A DNA stretch of 64,000 nucleotides, taken from positions 3,092,001 to 3,156,000 of the forward strand of contig NZ_JAHBRX010000001.1 in NCBI RefSeq assembly GCF_018398335.1, in the 5' to 3' direction. The notes below the pieces were generated by a model. The model saw nothing but the letters and a program-made list of their open reading frames with translations. It made no database searches and was not told where the DNA came from. Numbering within the stretch: the stretch's first letter is position 1; each line of letters opens with the position of its first letter. Below are positions 40,532 to 50,064 of the stretch, piece after piece. This DNA comes from Chelatococcus sp. HY11 (lineage in GTDB: Bacteria > Pseudomonadota > Alphaproteobacteria > Rhizobiales > Beijerinckiaceae). The position numbers were made by a program, and so were the translations under genes.

Positions 40532-42271
40532 ATGGCCGATGACAGCGATATTCGCGTCCGGCCTGGGCGTATCCGATCGACCCGCGCACAGCAGGCGCGG
40601 CCTTTCATTGCGCAGGCGCTCGCCGCCGCGCAGAAGGCCGGGGGCCGCGTCTCCCGTTCCGGCAAGATCACGACGGGCAACCGCTCGCGCTTCGGGCGCG
40701 GCCAGCGCGCCAGCATTCAGGCCAATCGGCTGCTCACCGGCCGCTCGCGCATCGTGGTCATCAAGACCCGCGTGGTGCGCCATGGCGCGCGCGCCGCGCC
40801 GCTCGGCGCACACCTGTCATATCTGCGCCGCGACGGCGTGACCCGAGACGGGGAGAAGGCGCGGCTGTTCGGTCCTGAAAGCGACAACGTGGATGCCCGC
40901 GATTTCGCGGCGCGCTGCGAGGACGACCGGCATCACTTCCGCTTCATCGTCTCGCCGGAGGACGCCGTGGATATGGCCGACCTCAAGGACCACGCCCGCG
41001 AGCTGATGGGCCAGGTGGAAAAGGATCTCGGCACGAAGCTCGATTGGGTCGGCGTCGATCACTGGAACACCGACAATCCCCATATCCATATCATCCTGCG
41101 TGGCCGTACCGACGACGGCCAGGATCTCGTGATCTCCCGCGACTACATCAAGGAGGGAATGCGCGCCCGCGCGCAGGATCTCGTCACCCAGGAGCTCGGT
41201 CAGCGCAGCGATCTGGAGATCAACCGCAATCTGGAGCGGCAGGTCGAGGCCGAACGCTGGACGCAGCTCGACCGGCAGCTTGTCCGCGACGCCGGCAGGT
41301 CGGGCATCATCGACCTCGCGCCGCAGCCCGGCCAGCAGCCGGACGAGTTTCATGCGCTGAAGGTCGGCAGGCTGCGCACCCTCGAAATCCGTGGGCTCGC
41401 CGGACAGGTCGGACACCAGCAATGGTTCATCAAGGCCGAGGCCGAAGCCACGCTTCGCAAACTCGGCGAGCGCGGCGACATCATCAAGCGGATGCACCGG
41501 GCGCTCACCGAACGCGGGATCGAGCGCGGCTCGGCCAGCTATGTCCTCGCCGGCGAGAGCCTCGATGTCCCCGTCATCGGCCGCCTGGTCGAGCGCGGCC
41601 TTGACGACGAGCTGAAGGGAACGGCCTACGCCGTGGTCGACGGCGTGGACGGCCGCACCCATCACATCCGGCTGCCGCATCTCGACGCCACAGGCGACAG
41701 CCCACCGGGATCGATCGTCGAGCTGCGCGCATACGAGGACGCGAAAGGCGATCGCCGTGTCGCGCTCGCCGTCCGCTCCGATCTCGATCTCCAGCATCAG
41801 GTGAGCGCCACCGGCGCGACCTGGCTCGACCGGCAATCCATCGCCCGAGAACCCGTCGCCATGTCGGACGGCGGCTTCGGCGCCGAAGTGCGGGACGCGA
41901 TGCGGCAACGCGCGGAGCATCTCGTCGGTGAAGGATTGGCCGAGCAGCAAGGCCGCCGCATCATCTTCAACCGCAACCTGATCGACACGCTCCGCCGCCG
42001 TGAAGTCGATGCCGTGGCCGGAAGGCTCGCGAAGGAGACCGGCCAGCCGTTCAAACCGGCCGAGAGCGGGGAATATGTCGCCGGCACCTACCGCCAGCGC
42101 CTGACGCTCGCCTCCGGCCGCTTCGCCATGATCGACGACGGCCTCGGCTTCCAGCTCGTGCCCTGGTCGCCATCCCTCGACAAGCAGCTCGGCCGCCATG
42201 TCTCGGGCGTCGCCCGCGACGGCGGCGGCGTCGATTGGGATTTCGGCCGCAAGCGCGGGCTCGGCCTCTAG
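40532..42271 (+). CDS. Relaxase with DUF3363 domain (VirD2-like)
   Basis: A 579-residue relaxase that would nick one strand at oriT and pilot it into the recipient. The catalytic region includes HLSYLRRDG with candidate Tyr97, HHFRFIVSPEDA, and the metal-binding histidines H177, H184 and H186 in DHWNTDNPHIHIILRG. The C-terminal half is the DUF3363 domain, with LAGESLDVPVIGRLVERGLDDEL and LRRREVDAVAGRLAKETG. It is the RlxS-type relaxase of Tn4371-like elements. It is followed by traG after 24 nt. Confidence 0.92.
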   Translation: MADDSDIRVRPGRIRSTRAQQARPFIAQALAAAQKAGGRVSRSGKITTGNRSRFGRGQRASIQANRLLTGRSRIVVIKTRVVRHGARAAPLGAHLSYLRRDGVTRDGEKARLFGPESDNVDARDFAARCEDDRHHFRFIVSPEDAVDMADLKDHARELMGQVEKDLGTKLDWVGVDHWNTDNPHIHIILRGRTDDGQDLVISRDYIKEGMRARAQDLVTQELGQRSDLEINRNLERQVEAERWTQLDRQLVRDAGRSGIIDLAPQPGQQPDEFHALKVGRLRTLEIRGLAGQVGHQQWFIKAEAEATLRKLGERGDIIKRMHRALTERGIERGSASYVLAGESLDVPVIGRLVERGLDDELKGTAYAVVDGVDGRTHHIRLPHLDATGDSPPGSIVELRAYEDAKGDRRVALAVRSDLDLQHQVSATGATWLDRQSIAREPVAMSDGGFGAEVRDAMRQRAEHLVGEGLAEQQGRRIIFNRNLIDTLRRREVDAVAGRLAKETGQPFKPAESGEYVAGTYRQRLTLASGRFAMIDDGLGFQLVPWSPSLDKQLGRHVSGVARDGGGVDWDFGRKRGLGL

Positions 42272-42295
42272 CTCCAACAGACAAGGAACATCGCA

Positions 42296-44281
42296 ATGTC
42301 CGCGACCAAAATCCTCTGGGGACAGATTCTGATCGTCTTCCTCATCGTTTTCTCCACCACCTGGGGCGCGACCGAGTATGTCGCCTGGAAGCTCGGGTTT
42401 CAGGCGCAGCTCGGGCCGCCATGGTTCGTCCTGTTCGGCTGGCCGTTCTACCATCCGCCCGCCTTCTTCTGGTGGTGGTTCTCCTACGATGCCTATGCGC
42501 CGGAGATATTCACCCAGGGCGCGTTCATCGCCGCGTCCGGCGGTTTCATCGCCATCGCCGTCGCCATCGGCATGTCGGTCTGGCGGGCGCGCGAAGCCAA
42601 GGACGTCGCCACCTATGGGTCGGCGCGCTGGGCCGAGAAGGAAGAGGTGAAGGCCGCCGGGCTGCTCGATCCCGATGGTGTCGTTCTTGGCCGCTACGAC
42701 CGCGACTATCTGCGCCATGACGGACCGGAGCATGTGCTGTGCTTCGCGCCGACGCGATCGGGCAAGGGCGTTGGCCTTGTCGTGCCATCATTGTTGACCT
42801 GGCCGGGCTCGGCCATCGTCCACGACATCAAGGGCGAGAACTGGACGCTGACCGCCGGCTTCCGCGCCCACCACGGCCGCGTGCTGCTCTTCGATCCGAC
42901 CAATCCGAAATCCTCGGCCTATAATCCCTTGCTCGAGGTGCGCCGCGGCGAGTGGGAAGTGCGCGACGTGCAGAACATCGCCGACATATTGGTCGACCCC
43001 GAAGGGAGCCTGGACAAAAGAAACCACTGGGAGAAGACGAGCCATTCCCTTCTTGTCGGCGCGATCCTGCATGTCCTCTATGCCGGGAACGACAAGACAC
43101 TCGCCGGCGTCGCTGCTTTCCTCTCCGATCCGAAGCGCCCGATCGAGTCGACGCTTGCCGCGATGATGACGACCAGCCATCTCGGTGAAGCGGGACCGCA
43201 CCCCGTCATCGCCAGCGCCGCGCGCGAGTTGCTCAACAAATCCGACAATGAACGCTCCGGCGTGCTCTCCACCGCCATGTCGTTTCTCGGCCTCTATCGC
43301 GATCCCGTCGTGGCCGAGGTGACGCGGCGCTGCGACTGGCGGATCGCCGACATAGTGGGCGACAAGCTCCCGACCACGCTCTACCTCGTCGTGCCCCCAT
43401 CCGACATCAATCGCACCAAGCCGCTGATCCGTCTCATCCTCAACCAGATCGGCCGCCGCCTGACCGAAGACCTGCAGGCGAAGGGCGATCGTCACCGGCT
43501 GCTCCTCATGCTCGACGAGTTTCCGGCGCTGGGGCGGCTCGACTTCTTCGAGAGCGCGCTGGCCTTCATGGCGGGCTACGGCCTCAAAGCCTTCCTGATC
43601 GCGCAATCGCTGAACCAGATCGAAAAGGCATACGGCCCGAACAACTCCATCCTCGACAACTGCCATGTCAGGGTCAGCTTCGCCACGAACGACGAGCGCA
43701 CCGCCAAGCGCGTGTCCGATGCGCTCGGCACCGCCACCGAAATGAAGGCGATGAAGAACTATGCCGGGCATCGGCTCTCGCCCTGGCTCGGCCATCTGAT
43801 GGTCTCGCGCTCGGAAACCGCCCGCCAGTTGCTGACGCCCGGCGAGATCATGCAACTCCCGCCGAGCGACGAAATCGTCATGGTCGCCGGCACGCCGCCG
43901 ATCCGCGCGAAGAAGGCGCGCTACTACGAGGATGCCCGTTTCCGCGAGCGCCTGCTGTCGCCGCCTCAACTGAAACGCCCCGACAAGCCTCGGCCCGACG
44001 ACTGGAGCAGCCTGCCGATCCCGGCGAGGCCGGAGGCGCTGGACGCGCGGCCCGCGGACGGATCGGAAGAGGAAGACACCACCGATTCCGAACGCCGGCT
44101 GCAACCCGAACTCAGCCGCGCGAAGCCGACGGAAAAGAAGGAACCCATCGCCAACGAGTTCGAGATCGAGCTTCCAGACGAGAGCGACGAAGATGCCATG
44201 CGCAATCGGCGGATGATCAGTCAGATGCAGGGTGTCGCGCGCCAGGTGTCGCTCGACCCCGATGACGGCATGGAACTGTAA
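42296..44281 (+). CDS. traG: Type IV coupling protein TraG (VirD4 family)
   Basis: A 661-residue coupling ATPase that connects the relaxase-DNA complex to the Trb channel. Two N-terminal membrane helices (about 8-30 and 72-95) are followed by the Walker A PTRSGKGV near 152-159 and Walker B LLLMLDEFPALG near 400-410. The motif VHDIKGENW and the C-terminal acidic tail are also typical. Spacing to the following CopG gene is 5 nt. Confidence 0.95.
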   Translation: MSATKILWGQILIVFLIVFSTTWGATEYVAWKLGFQAQLGPPWFVLFGWPFYHPPAFFWWWFSYDAYAPEIFTQGAFIAASGGFIAIAVAIGMSVWRAREAKDVATYGSARWAEKEEVKAAGLLDPDGVVLGRYDRDYLRHDGPEHVLCFAPTRSGKGVGLVVPSLLTWPGSAIVHDIKGENWTLTAGFRAHHGRVLLFDPTNPKSSAYNPLLEVRRGEWEVRDVQNIADILVDPEGSLDKRNHWEKTSHSLLVGAILHVLYAGNDKTLAGVAAFLSDPKRPIESTLAAMMTTSHLGEAGPHPVIASAARELLNKSDNERSGVLSTAMSFLGLYRDPVVAEVTRRCDWRIADIVGDKLPTTLYLVVPPSDINRTKPLIRLILNQIGRRLTEDLQAKGDRHRLLLMLDEFPALGRLDFFESALAFMAGYGLKAFLIAQSLNQIEKAYGPNNSILDNCHVRVSFATNDERTAKRVSDALGTATEMKAMKNYAGHRLSPWLGHLMVSRSETARQLLTPGEIMQLPPSDEIVMVAGTPPIRAKKARYYEDARFRERLLSPPQLKRPDKPRPDDWSSLPIPARPEALDARPADGSEEEDTTDSERRLQPELSRAKPTEKKEPIANEFEIELPDESDEDAMRNRRMISQMQGVARQVSLDPDDGMEL

Positions 44282-44286
44282 GCGCC

Positions 44287-44715
44287 ATGGCCAGGTATCG
44301 GAAAAAGTCGAAGTTCACGGTCTATCTGGACCCCGACGTGACGCGGGCGCTGGCGGATTTCGCCGCTCGCCGGGATCAATCGCAGTCCATGATCGCCGAG
44401 GCCGCCATCGCATCCTTCCTGTCGCCGGACGATGCCGAGCGGCGCGAGGCCGTCGTCGCCAAGCGCCTCGACCAGATCGATCGCCGCATGAGCCGCCTGG
44501 AGCGGGACGTCGGCATCGCCGTCGAGACCCTGGCGGTGTTCATCCGCTTCTGGATCACGACCACGCCGGCCTTGCCGGAGCCTGCTGCGCAGGCAGCGCG
44601 CGCCAAGTCGGCCGAGCGGTATGAGGCGTTCATCACCGCGCTCGGCCGGCGCCTCGTCAAAGGGCCGAAGCTGCGACAGGAGATCCCTGAAGACGTCTCC
44701 GACACCGAGGCGTGA
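44287..44715 (+). CDS. CopG/ribbon-helix-helix regulator of the tra/trb region
   Basis: A 142-residue protein with an N-terminal ribbon-helix-helix (KFTVYLDPDVTRALADFAARRDQSQSMIAEAAIASFL, about 9-45), a coiled coil (AKRLDQIDRRMSRLERDV) and one hydrophobic segment near 78-95. Proteins of this kind between traG and trbB are widespread in these elements. It may repress trb expression or take part in relaxosome assembly; both are inferred. The membrane-like segment is unusual for a simple repressor. Confidence 0.85.
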   Translation: MARYRKKSKFTVYLDPDVTRALADFAARRDQSQSMIAEAAIASFLSPDDAERREAVVAKRLDQIDRRMSRLERDVGIAVETLAVFIRFWITTTPALPEPAAQAARAKSAERYEAFITALGRRLVKGPKLRQEIPEDVSDTEA

Positions 44716-44902
44716 CGATCTCGCGCGTCATCTGGTGAGGCCGTAACGACATCAAGATCAGGGCTCCACCGCCGTTCTCCTGTATTTGCACGCCACGCTA
44801 CTACTACGACCGATACTTGTTGAACCGGCCCGATTTCAGGCTCTTTTAATCGACCCCGATCCGGGGATCGTCTGTCGCGCCTCGTGAACAAACGGGGCCG
44901 AT

Positions 44903-45898
44903 ATGACTGCCAGCCATCAAAAACCGGAAGCCATCGCACGCGGCGCGCGGATGCTGCGCACGGCGCTGGGTCCGGCGATTTCGCGGTTTCTGGAGGAGCC
45001 GTCCGTCGTCGAAGTGATGCTCAACCCGGATGGCCGCATCTGGATTGACCGACTTTCCGAGGGACTGTCCGACACGGGCGAAATCCTGTCGCCTGCCGAT
45101 GGCGAGCGCATCGTGCGCCTGGTTGCCCACCATGTCGGCGCGGAGGTTCACGCCCGATCCCCGCGCGTCTCGGCCGAATTGCCCGAGTCGGGTGAACGGT
45201 TCGAGGGTTTGCTACCGCCTGTCGTCGCCGCACCCGCCTTCGCCATCCGGAAGCCGGCCGTGGCGGTGTTCAGCCTCGATGACTATGTGGCCGCCGGGAT
45301 CATGAGCGTTGAGCAGGCCGCGACCCTGCGCGAAGCCGTGGCGGCGCGCGCCAACATCCTCGTCGCGGGCGGCACCAGCACCGGCAAGACCACGCTGACC
45401 AATGCGCTGCTGGCCGAGGTGGCGAAGATGCAGGATCGCGTCGTCATCATCGAGGACACCCGCGAGCTGCAATGTGCGGCGCCCAACCTCGTCTCCATGC
45501 GGACAAAGGAGGGTGTCGTCACGCTCTCCGATCTCGTCCGCTCATCCCTGCGCCTGCGTCCCGACCGCATCCCCATCGGCGAGGTTCGCGGCGCGGAAGC
45601 GCTCGACCTCCTCAAAGCATGGGGCACGGGCCATCCCGGCGGCATCGGCACGATCCACGCCGGAACAAGCATCGGCGCGCTGCGCCGCCTCGAACAGCTC
45701 ATTCAGGAAGCCGTCGTCACGGTCCCGCGCGCCCTGATCGCCGAGACCATCGACCTTGTTGCCGTCCTCTCCGGCCGAGGCTCCGCGCGCCGGCTCGCCG
45801 AGCTCGCCCGCGTCGAAGGGCTCGGCCCGGACGGGGACTACCGCGTCACCCAAACCATCCCTTTGGCCATCCCCACCAGCACAGGAGACCCCGCATGA
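44903..45898 (+). CDS. trbB: Conjugal transfer ATPase TrbB (VirB11 family)
   Basis: A 331-residue hexameric secretion ATPase. The N-terminal domain is [27 protein letters not shown]-type; Walker A is GGTSTGKT (about 157-164), the Asp box [10 protein letters not shown], and Walker [18 protein letters not shown]. It powers pilus biogenesis and substrate transfer. It opens the trb operon, 187 nt after the CopG gene, so a separate promoter is likely in that gap. It overlaps trbC by 4 nt. Confidence 0.96.
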   Translation: MTASHQKPEAIARGARMLRTALGPAISRFLEEPSVVEVMLNPDGRIWIDRLSEGLSDTGEILSPADGERIVRLVAHHVGAEVHARSPRVSAELPESGERFEGLLPPVVAAPAFAIRKPAVAVFSLDDYVAAGIMSVEQAATLREAVAARANILVAGGTSTGKTTLTNALLAEVAKMQDRVVIIEDTRELQCAAPNLVSMRTKEGVVTLSDLVRSSLRLRPDRIPIGEVRGAEALDLLKAWGTGHPGGIGTIHAGTSIGALRRLEQLIQEAVVTVPRALIAETIDLVAVLSGRGSARRLAELARVEGLGPDGDYRVTQTIPLAIPTSTGDPA

Positions 45899-46263
45899 AG
45901 CCACCGATCAACTTGTCCAAGCCGTCGAAACCCTCGGTCCTGCGCGGTGCCTATGATCGCCTCGCAGCCTCGACCGCGCTTGTCACCATCATTGTGATGG
46001 CGGCCACGCCGCCCGCCTATGCCTCCGGCTCCTCCATGCCGTGGGAAGAACCGCTCCAGAAAATCCTCCAGTCGATCGAAGGCCCGGTCGCCAAGATCGT
46101 CGCGGTCATCATCATCATCGCCACCGGCCTGGCGCTCGCCTTCGGTGACACGTCGGGCGGCTTCCGCCGCCTGATCCAGATCGTGTTCGGCCTGTCGATC
46201 GCCTTCGCGGCGTCGAGCTTCTTCCTGTCGTTCTTCTCGTTCGGCGGCGGGGCGCTGGTCTGA
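45895..46263 (+). CDS. trbC: Conjugative pilin TrbC (VirB2 family)
   Basis: A 122-residue prepilin with a long N-terminal signal region (about 1-42, STALVTIIVMAATPPAYA, cleaved after YASG) and two hydrophobic helices in the mature part. In RP4 the equivalent protein is trimmed and made cyclic by TraF, which is present here. Starts and stops overlap both neighbours by 1-4 nt. Confidence 0.93.
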   Translation: MKPPINLSKPSKPSVLRGAYDRLAASTALVTIIVMAATPPAYASGSSMPWEEPLQKILQSIEGPVAKIVAVIIIIATGLALAFGDTSGGFRRLIQIVFGLSIAFAASSFFLSFFSFGGGALV

Positions 46264-46541
46264 TGGCGGGCGCGTTCGAGCAACTGGACGTGCCGGGCTT
46301 CACCGTGCCGGTCCACCGGGCGCTGACCGAGCACATCCTGCTCGGCGGCGCACCGCGTTCCATCGCGATCCTCAACGGGACGCTGGCCGGGGCCGTGGGC
46401 CTCGGCCTGCGTCTCTGGCTGGTCGGCCTACTCATCTGGGCCGTCGGGCATTTCGCGGCGGTCTGGGCCGCCAAGCGTGATCCGCTCTTCGTCGAGGTCG
46501 GGCGCAGGCATCTGCGCATTCCGGCTTTCCTCGCGGTCTGA
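46263..46541 (+). CDS. trbD: Conjugal transfer protein TrbD (VirB3 family)
   Basis: A 92-residue inner-membrane protein with VPVHRALTEHILLGGAPRSIAILNGTL and two hydrophobic segments near 38-72. TrbD/VirB3 works with TrbE in the channel. The ATG at 46263 shares a base with the trbC stop. Confidence 0.92.
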   Translation: MAGAFEQLDVPGFTVPVHRALTEHILLGGAPRSIAILNGTLAGAVGLGLRLWLVGLLIWAVGHFAAVWAAKRDPLFVEVGRRHLRIPAFLAV

Positions 46542-46554
46542 GGGAGGCGCAACC

Positions 46555-48999
46555 ATGATGAACCTCGCCGAATATCGCCGCTCGGCTTCGCGCCTTGCCG
46601 ACTATCTGCCCTGGGTCGCGCTGGTCGCGCCGGGCGTCGTGCTCAACAAGGATGGCTCATTCCAGCGCACCGCATCGTTTCGTGGTCCCGATCTCGATTC
46701 TGCTGTCGCCGCCGAGCTGGTCGCCGTCGCCAGCCGCATCAACAACGCCTTCCGCCGGCTCGGCTCAGGCTGGTCGATCTTCGTGGAAGCACAGCGCTCC
46801 GAAGCCGCGACCTATCCCGACAACCACTTCCCCGATCCGGCCTCCGGTCTGGTCGATGCCGAGAGGAAAGCGGATTTCGAGGAAGCCGGCGCGCATTTCG
46901 TGTCGGGCTATTATCTGACCTTCCTCTATCTGCCACCGGCCGAGGAAGCCGCCCGCGCCGAGACCTGGCTCTACGAGGGCCGCGAGCGCAGCGGCGTCGA
47001 TCCGCATGAGATCCTGCGCGCCTTCACCGATCGCACCGACCGCGTGCTGGCGCTGCTCGACGGCTTCATGCCCGAATGCGACTGGCTCGATGACGGCGAG
47101 ACGCTGACCTATCTGCATTCGACCGTCTCGACCAACCGGCATCGCGTTCGTGTGCCGGAAACGCCGGTCTATCTCGATGCGCTGCTCGCCGGCCAGCCGC
47201 TGACCGGCGGGCTGGAGCCGCGCCTTGGCGACCAGCATCTGCGCGTCCTCACCATCATCGGCTTTCCGACCGCGACGACGCCCGGCCTGCTCGACGATCT
47301 CAACCGCTTGGCGTTCCCGTATCGGTGGTCCACCCGCGCGATCCTGCTCGACAAGACCGACGCGACCAAGCTGTTGACCAAAATCCGCCGCCAGTGGTTC
47401 GCCAAGCGCAAGTCGATCGCCGCCATTTTGAAGGAGGTGATGACCAACGAGGCGTCCGCCCTCGTGGATACGGACGCGGCCAACAAGGCGGCCGATGCCG
47501 ATCTTGCCTTGCAGGAACTCGGTCAGGACGTCGCGGGCATGGCCTATGTCACGGCCACGATCGTGGTGTGGGACGCCGATCCGCGTCTTGCCGACGAGAA
47601 GCTGCGCCTCGTCGAGAAGGTCGTTCAGGGCCGCGATTTCACGGCCATGATCGAAACCGTCAATGCCGTCGATGCCTGGCTCGGCTCGCTCCCCGGACAT
47701 GCCTACGCCAATGTCCGTCAGCCGCCGGTCTCGACGCTCAATCTCGCCCACATGATCCCCCTCTCTGCCGTGTGGGCGGGGCCGGAACGGGATGAGCATT
47801 TCGGTGCGCCCCCCTTGCTGTATGGCAAGACCGAAGGCTCGACCCCGTTCCGGTTGTCTCTTCATGTCGGCGACGTCGGCCATACGCTGGTCGTCGGCCC
47901 GACCGGCGCGGGCAAATCCGTGCTGCTCGCGCTGATGGCCTTGCAGTTCCAACGCTACGAGCAAGCCCAGGTCTTCGCCTTCGACTTTGGCGGATCGATC
48001 CGGGCCGCCGCGCTCGCCATGGGCGGCGACTGGCACGATCTCGGCGGCGGGTTGACCGAGGGCGACGAGTTCTCCGTCGCGCTCCAGCCGCTCGCGCGCA
48101 TTCACGACACCTACGAGCGGGCCTGGGCGGCCGACTGGATCGTGGCGATCCTGATGCGCGAAGGCATCACGATCACGCCTGAGGCCAAGGAGCATATCTG
48201 GACGGCGCTGACCTCACTCGCTTCCGCGCCGGTCGAAGAGCGGACCATCACCGGCCTCAGTGTCCTTCTCCAGTCCAACGACTTGAAGCAGGCGCTCCGC
48301 CCGTATTGCGTTGGTGGGGCCTATGGCCGGCTGCTCGATGCCGAAGCTGAACAGCTCGGCCGCGCTGCCGTGCAGGCGTTCGAGATCGAGGGGCTTGTCG
48401 GAACGGGCGCGGCTCCGGCCGTCCTGTCCTACCTGTTCCACCGCATCGGCGACAGGTTGGACGGGCGGCCGACGCTGCTCATCATCGACGAAGGTTGGCT
48501 TGCGCTGGACGACGAAGGGTTCGCCGGCCAGCTTCGCGAATGGCTGAAGACGCTGCGCAAGAAAAACGCATCGGTCATCTTCGCCACGCAAAGCCTGTCC
48601 GACATCGACAATTCGAGCATCGCGCCGGCCATCATCGAAAGCTGCCCGACGCGGCTCCTCCTGCCGAACGAGCGCGCGATCGAGCCGCAGATCACAGCGA
48701 TCTATCGCCGCTTCGGCCTCAACGATCGTCAGATCGAGATCCTGGCGCGGGCGACGCCCAAGCGGGATTACTACTGCCAGTCCCGGCGCGGCAACCGCCT
48801 GTTCGAGCTAGGCCTGTCCGAAGTCGGCCTCGCGCTCTGCGCCGCCTCCTCGAAATCCGACCAGACCCTGATCGCCAACCTCGTCGCCGAGCACGGCCGC
48901 GACGGTTTCCTCGCCGCGTGGCTCACCGCCCGCGACGTGACCTGGGCCGTCGATCTCATCCCGAACTTCCCCCAAGCCGAAAAGGAGTCCCGACCATGA
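46555..48999 (+). CDS. trbE: Conjugal transfer ATPase TrbE (VirB4 family)
   Basis: An 814-residue VirB4-type ATPase. The N-terminal domain starts NLAEYRRSASRLADYLPWVALVAPGVVLNKDGSFQR. Walker A is GPTGAGKSVL (about 448-457), and Walker B LLIIDEGWLALDD is near 645. A tail with YCQSRRGNRLFEL is typical. The ATG at 46555 is preceded by GAGGGAGG. It overlaps trbJ by 4 nt. Confidence 0.95.
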   Translation: MMNLAEYRRSASRLADYLPWVALVAPGVVLNKDGSFQRTASFRGPDLDSAVAAELVAVASRINNAFRRLGSGWSIFVEAQRSEAATYPDNHFPDPASGLVDAERKADFEEAGAHFVSGYYLTFLYLPPAEEAARAETWLYEGRERSGVDPHEILRAFTDRTDRVLALLDGFMPECDWLDDGETLTYLHSTVSTNRHRVRVPETPVYLDALLAGQPLTGGLEPRLGDQHLRVLTIIGFPTATTPGLLDDLNRLAFPYRWSTRAILLDKTDATKLLTKIRRQWFAKRKSIAAILKEVMTNEASALVDTDAANKAADADLALQELGQDVAGMAYVTATIVVWDADPRLADEKLRLVEKVVQGRDFTAMIETVNAVDAWLGSLPGHAYANVRQPPVSTLNLAHMIPLSAVWAGPERDEHFGAPPLLYGKTEGSTPFRLSLHVGDVGHTLVVGPTGAGKSVLLALMALQFQRYEQAQVFAFDFGGSIRAAALAMGGDWHDLGGGLTEGDEFSVALQPLARIHDTYERAWAADWIVAILMREGITITPEAKEHIWTALTSLASAPVEERTITGLSVLLQSNDLKQALRPYCVGGAYGRLLDAEAEQLGRAAVQAFEIEGLVGTGAAPAVLSYLFHRIGDRLDGRPTLLIIDEGWLALDDEGFAGQLREWLKTLRKKNASVIFATQSLSDIDNSSIAPAIIESCPTRLLLPNERAIEPQITAIYRRFGLNDRQIEILARATPKRDYYCQSRRGNRLFELGLSEVGLALCAASSKSDQTLIANLVAEHGRDGFLAAWLTARDVTWAVDLIPNFPQAEKESRP

Positions 49000-49763
49000 C
49001 CATTCGCCGTTTCCGCTCGCGCGCCGTGGCGCTCGCCGCAACCATGCTTGCCGCCGCGCCGCTCGTGCTCACGCCGATCATGACCACGCCCGCCCATGCG
49101 TGGAAGATCGTCTATGACCCCTCCAACTATGCGCAAAACGTGCTGACCGCCGCGCGCACGCTGGAGCAGATCAATCACCAGATCACCTCGCTTCAGAACG
49201 AAGCACAGATGCTCATCAACCAGGCGAAGAACCTCGCCAGCCTGCCGTATTCGGCGCTTCAGACCTTGCAGCAGAACGCCCAGAAGACCCAACAGCTTCT
49301 CGGCCAAGCACAGAACATCGCCTTCGACGTCCAGCAGATCGATCAGAGCTTCCAGCAGCAATACGGCAATGTCTCGCTGTCGACGACCGATCAGCAGCTC
49401 GTCGCCAATGCCCGCGACCGCTGGCAGAACACGGTCGGAGGCTTGCAGGACGCTATGCGCGTGCAGGCCGGCGTCGTCGGCAATATCGACGCGAACCGTG
49501 GCCAGATGTCGGCGCTAGTCGGCCAGAGCCAGTCCGCGACCGGCGCATTGCAGGCGACGCAGGCCGGCAACCAGCTTCTCGCTCTGCAATCGCAGCAGCT
49601 TTCCGATCTCGTCGCGGTCATCTCGGCCAATGGCCGGGCAAGCGCGCTGACCGATGCGGAACGCGCCGCCGCCGCCGAACAGGGCCGCGAGCAGCGTCGC
49701 CGGTTCCTGACGCCAGGCTCGGGCTACCAGCCCGGCAACGCGCAGATGTTCAACCGCAACTAA
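48996..49763 (+). CDS. trbJ: Conjugal transfer protein TrbJ (VirB5-like)
   Basis: A 255-residue exported protein. It has a signal peptide (about 1-34, cleaved after AHA) and a Gln-rich, heptad-like coiled body (ARTLEQINHQITSLQNEAQMLINQAKNL) followed by a second coiled region. TrbJ/VirB5 sits at the tip or base of the pilus. The gene follows trbE with overlap. Confidence 0.93.
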   Translation: MTIRRFRSRAVALAATMLAAAPLVLTPIMTTPAHAWKIVYDPSNYAQNVLTAARTLEQINHQITSLQNEAQMLINQAKNLASLPYSALQTLQQNAQKTQQLLGQAQNIAFDVQQIDQSFQQQYGNVSLSTTDQQLVANARDRWQNTVGGLQDAMRVQAGVVGNIDANRGQMSALVGQSQSATGALQATQAGNQLLALQSQQLSDLVAVISANGRASALTDAERAAAAEQGREQRRRFLTPGSGYQPGNAQMFNRN

Positions 49764-49782
49764 GCTGGAAGGGAGCATCGTC

Positions 49783-50061
49783 ATGGACGGCAAGATGCTG
49801 GCACGCCTCGGCGCAATCGCCTTCGTCGCCGTCGCCATCACGGCGACGGTGATCGAGCTGAACCGCAAGGAGGATGCGCCAGCATCTTCGCCGGTGCGGA
49901 TTCTAAAAACCGACACCGACCCGCTGCGCGAAGGCCAACGCCGCTGCCAACAGCTCGGACAAAAGGCATTGGACGACACCGATTGCCTGCGCGTCTGGGC
50001 CGAGACACGCGACCGCTTCCTCGGTCGTCAGCCGGCTCCGGCCGCTCCGGAAGGACGGTAA
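49783..50061 (+). CDS. Putative entry exclusion protein TrbK-alt
   Basis: A 92-residue protein with one N-terminal hydrophobic helix (RLGAIAFVAVAITATVIEL) and a short periplasmic domain with two cysteines (RRCQQLG and DTDCLRVWAETRDRFLG). This is the TrbK-alt family, found between trbJ and trbL in place of the classical lipoprotein TrbK. It would lower redundant transfer between cells that already carry the element. It is not homologous to TrbK at a glance, so the role is from position. Confidence 0.85.
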   Translation: MDGKMLARLGAIAFVAVAITATVIELNRKEDAPASSPVRILKTDTDPLREGQRRCQQLGQKALDDTDCLRVWAETRDRFLGRQPAPAAPEGR

Positions 50062-50064
50062 ACC

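Noticed and set aside
40285-40542. Possible 85-residue gene after the lytic transglycosylase
   Set aside because: It overlaps the palindromic stretch before the relaxase, is rich in Arg and Trp with no domain, and covers the likely oriT region. Support is too weak.
40817-42733. Leftward frame of 638 codons opposite the relaxase and traG
   Set aside because: It crosses two well-supported genes on the other strand and has no recognisable motif.
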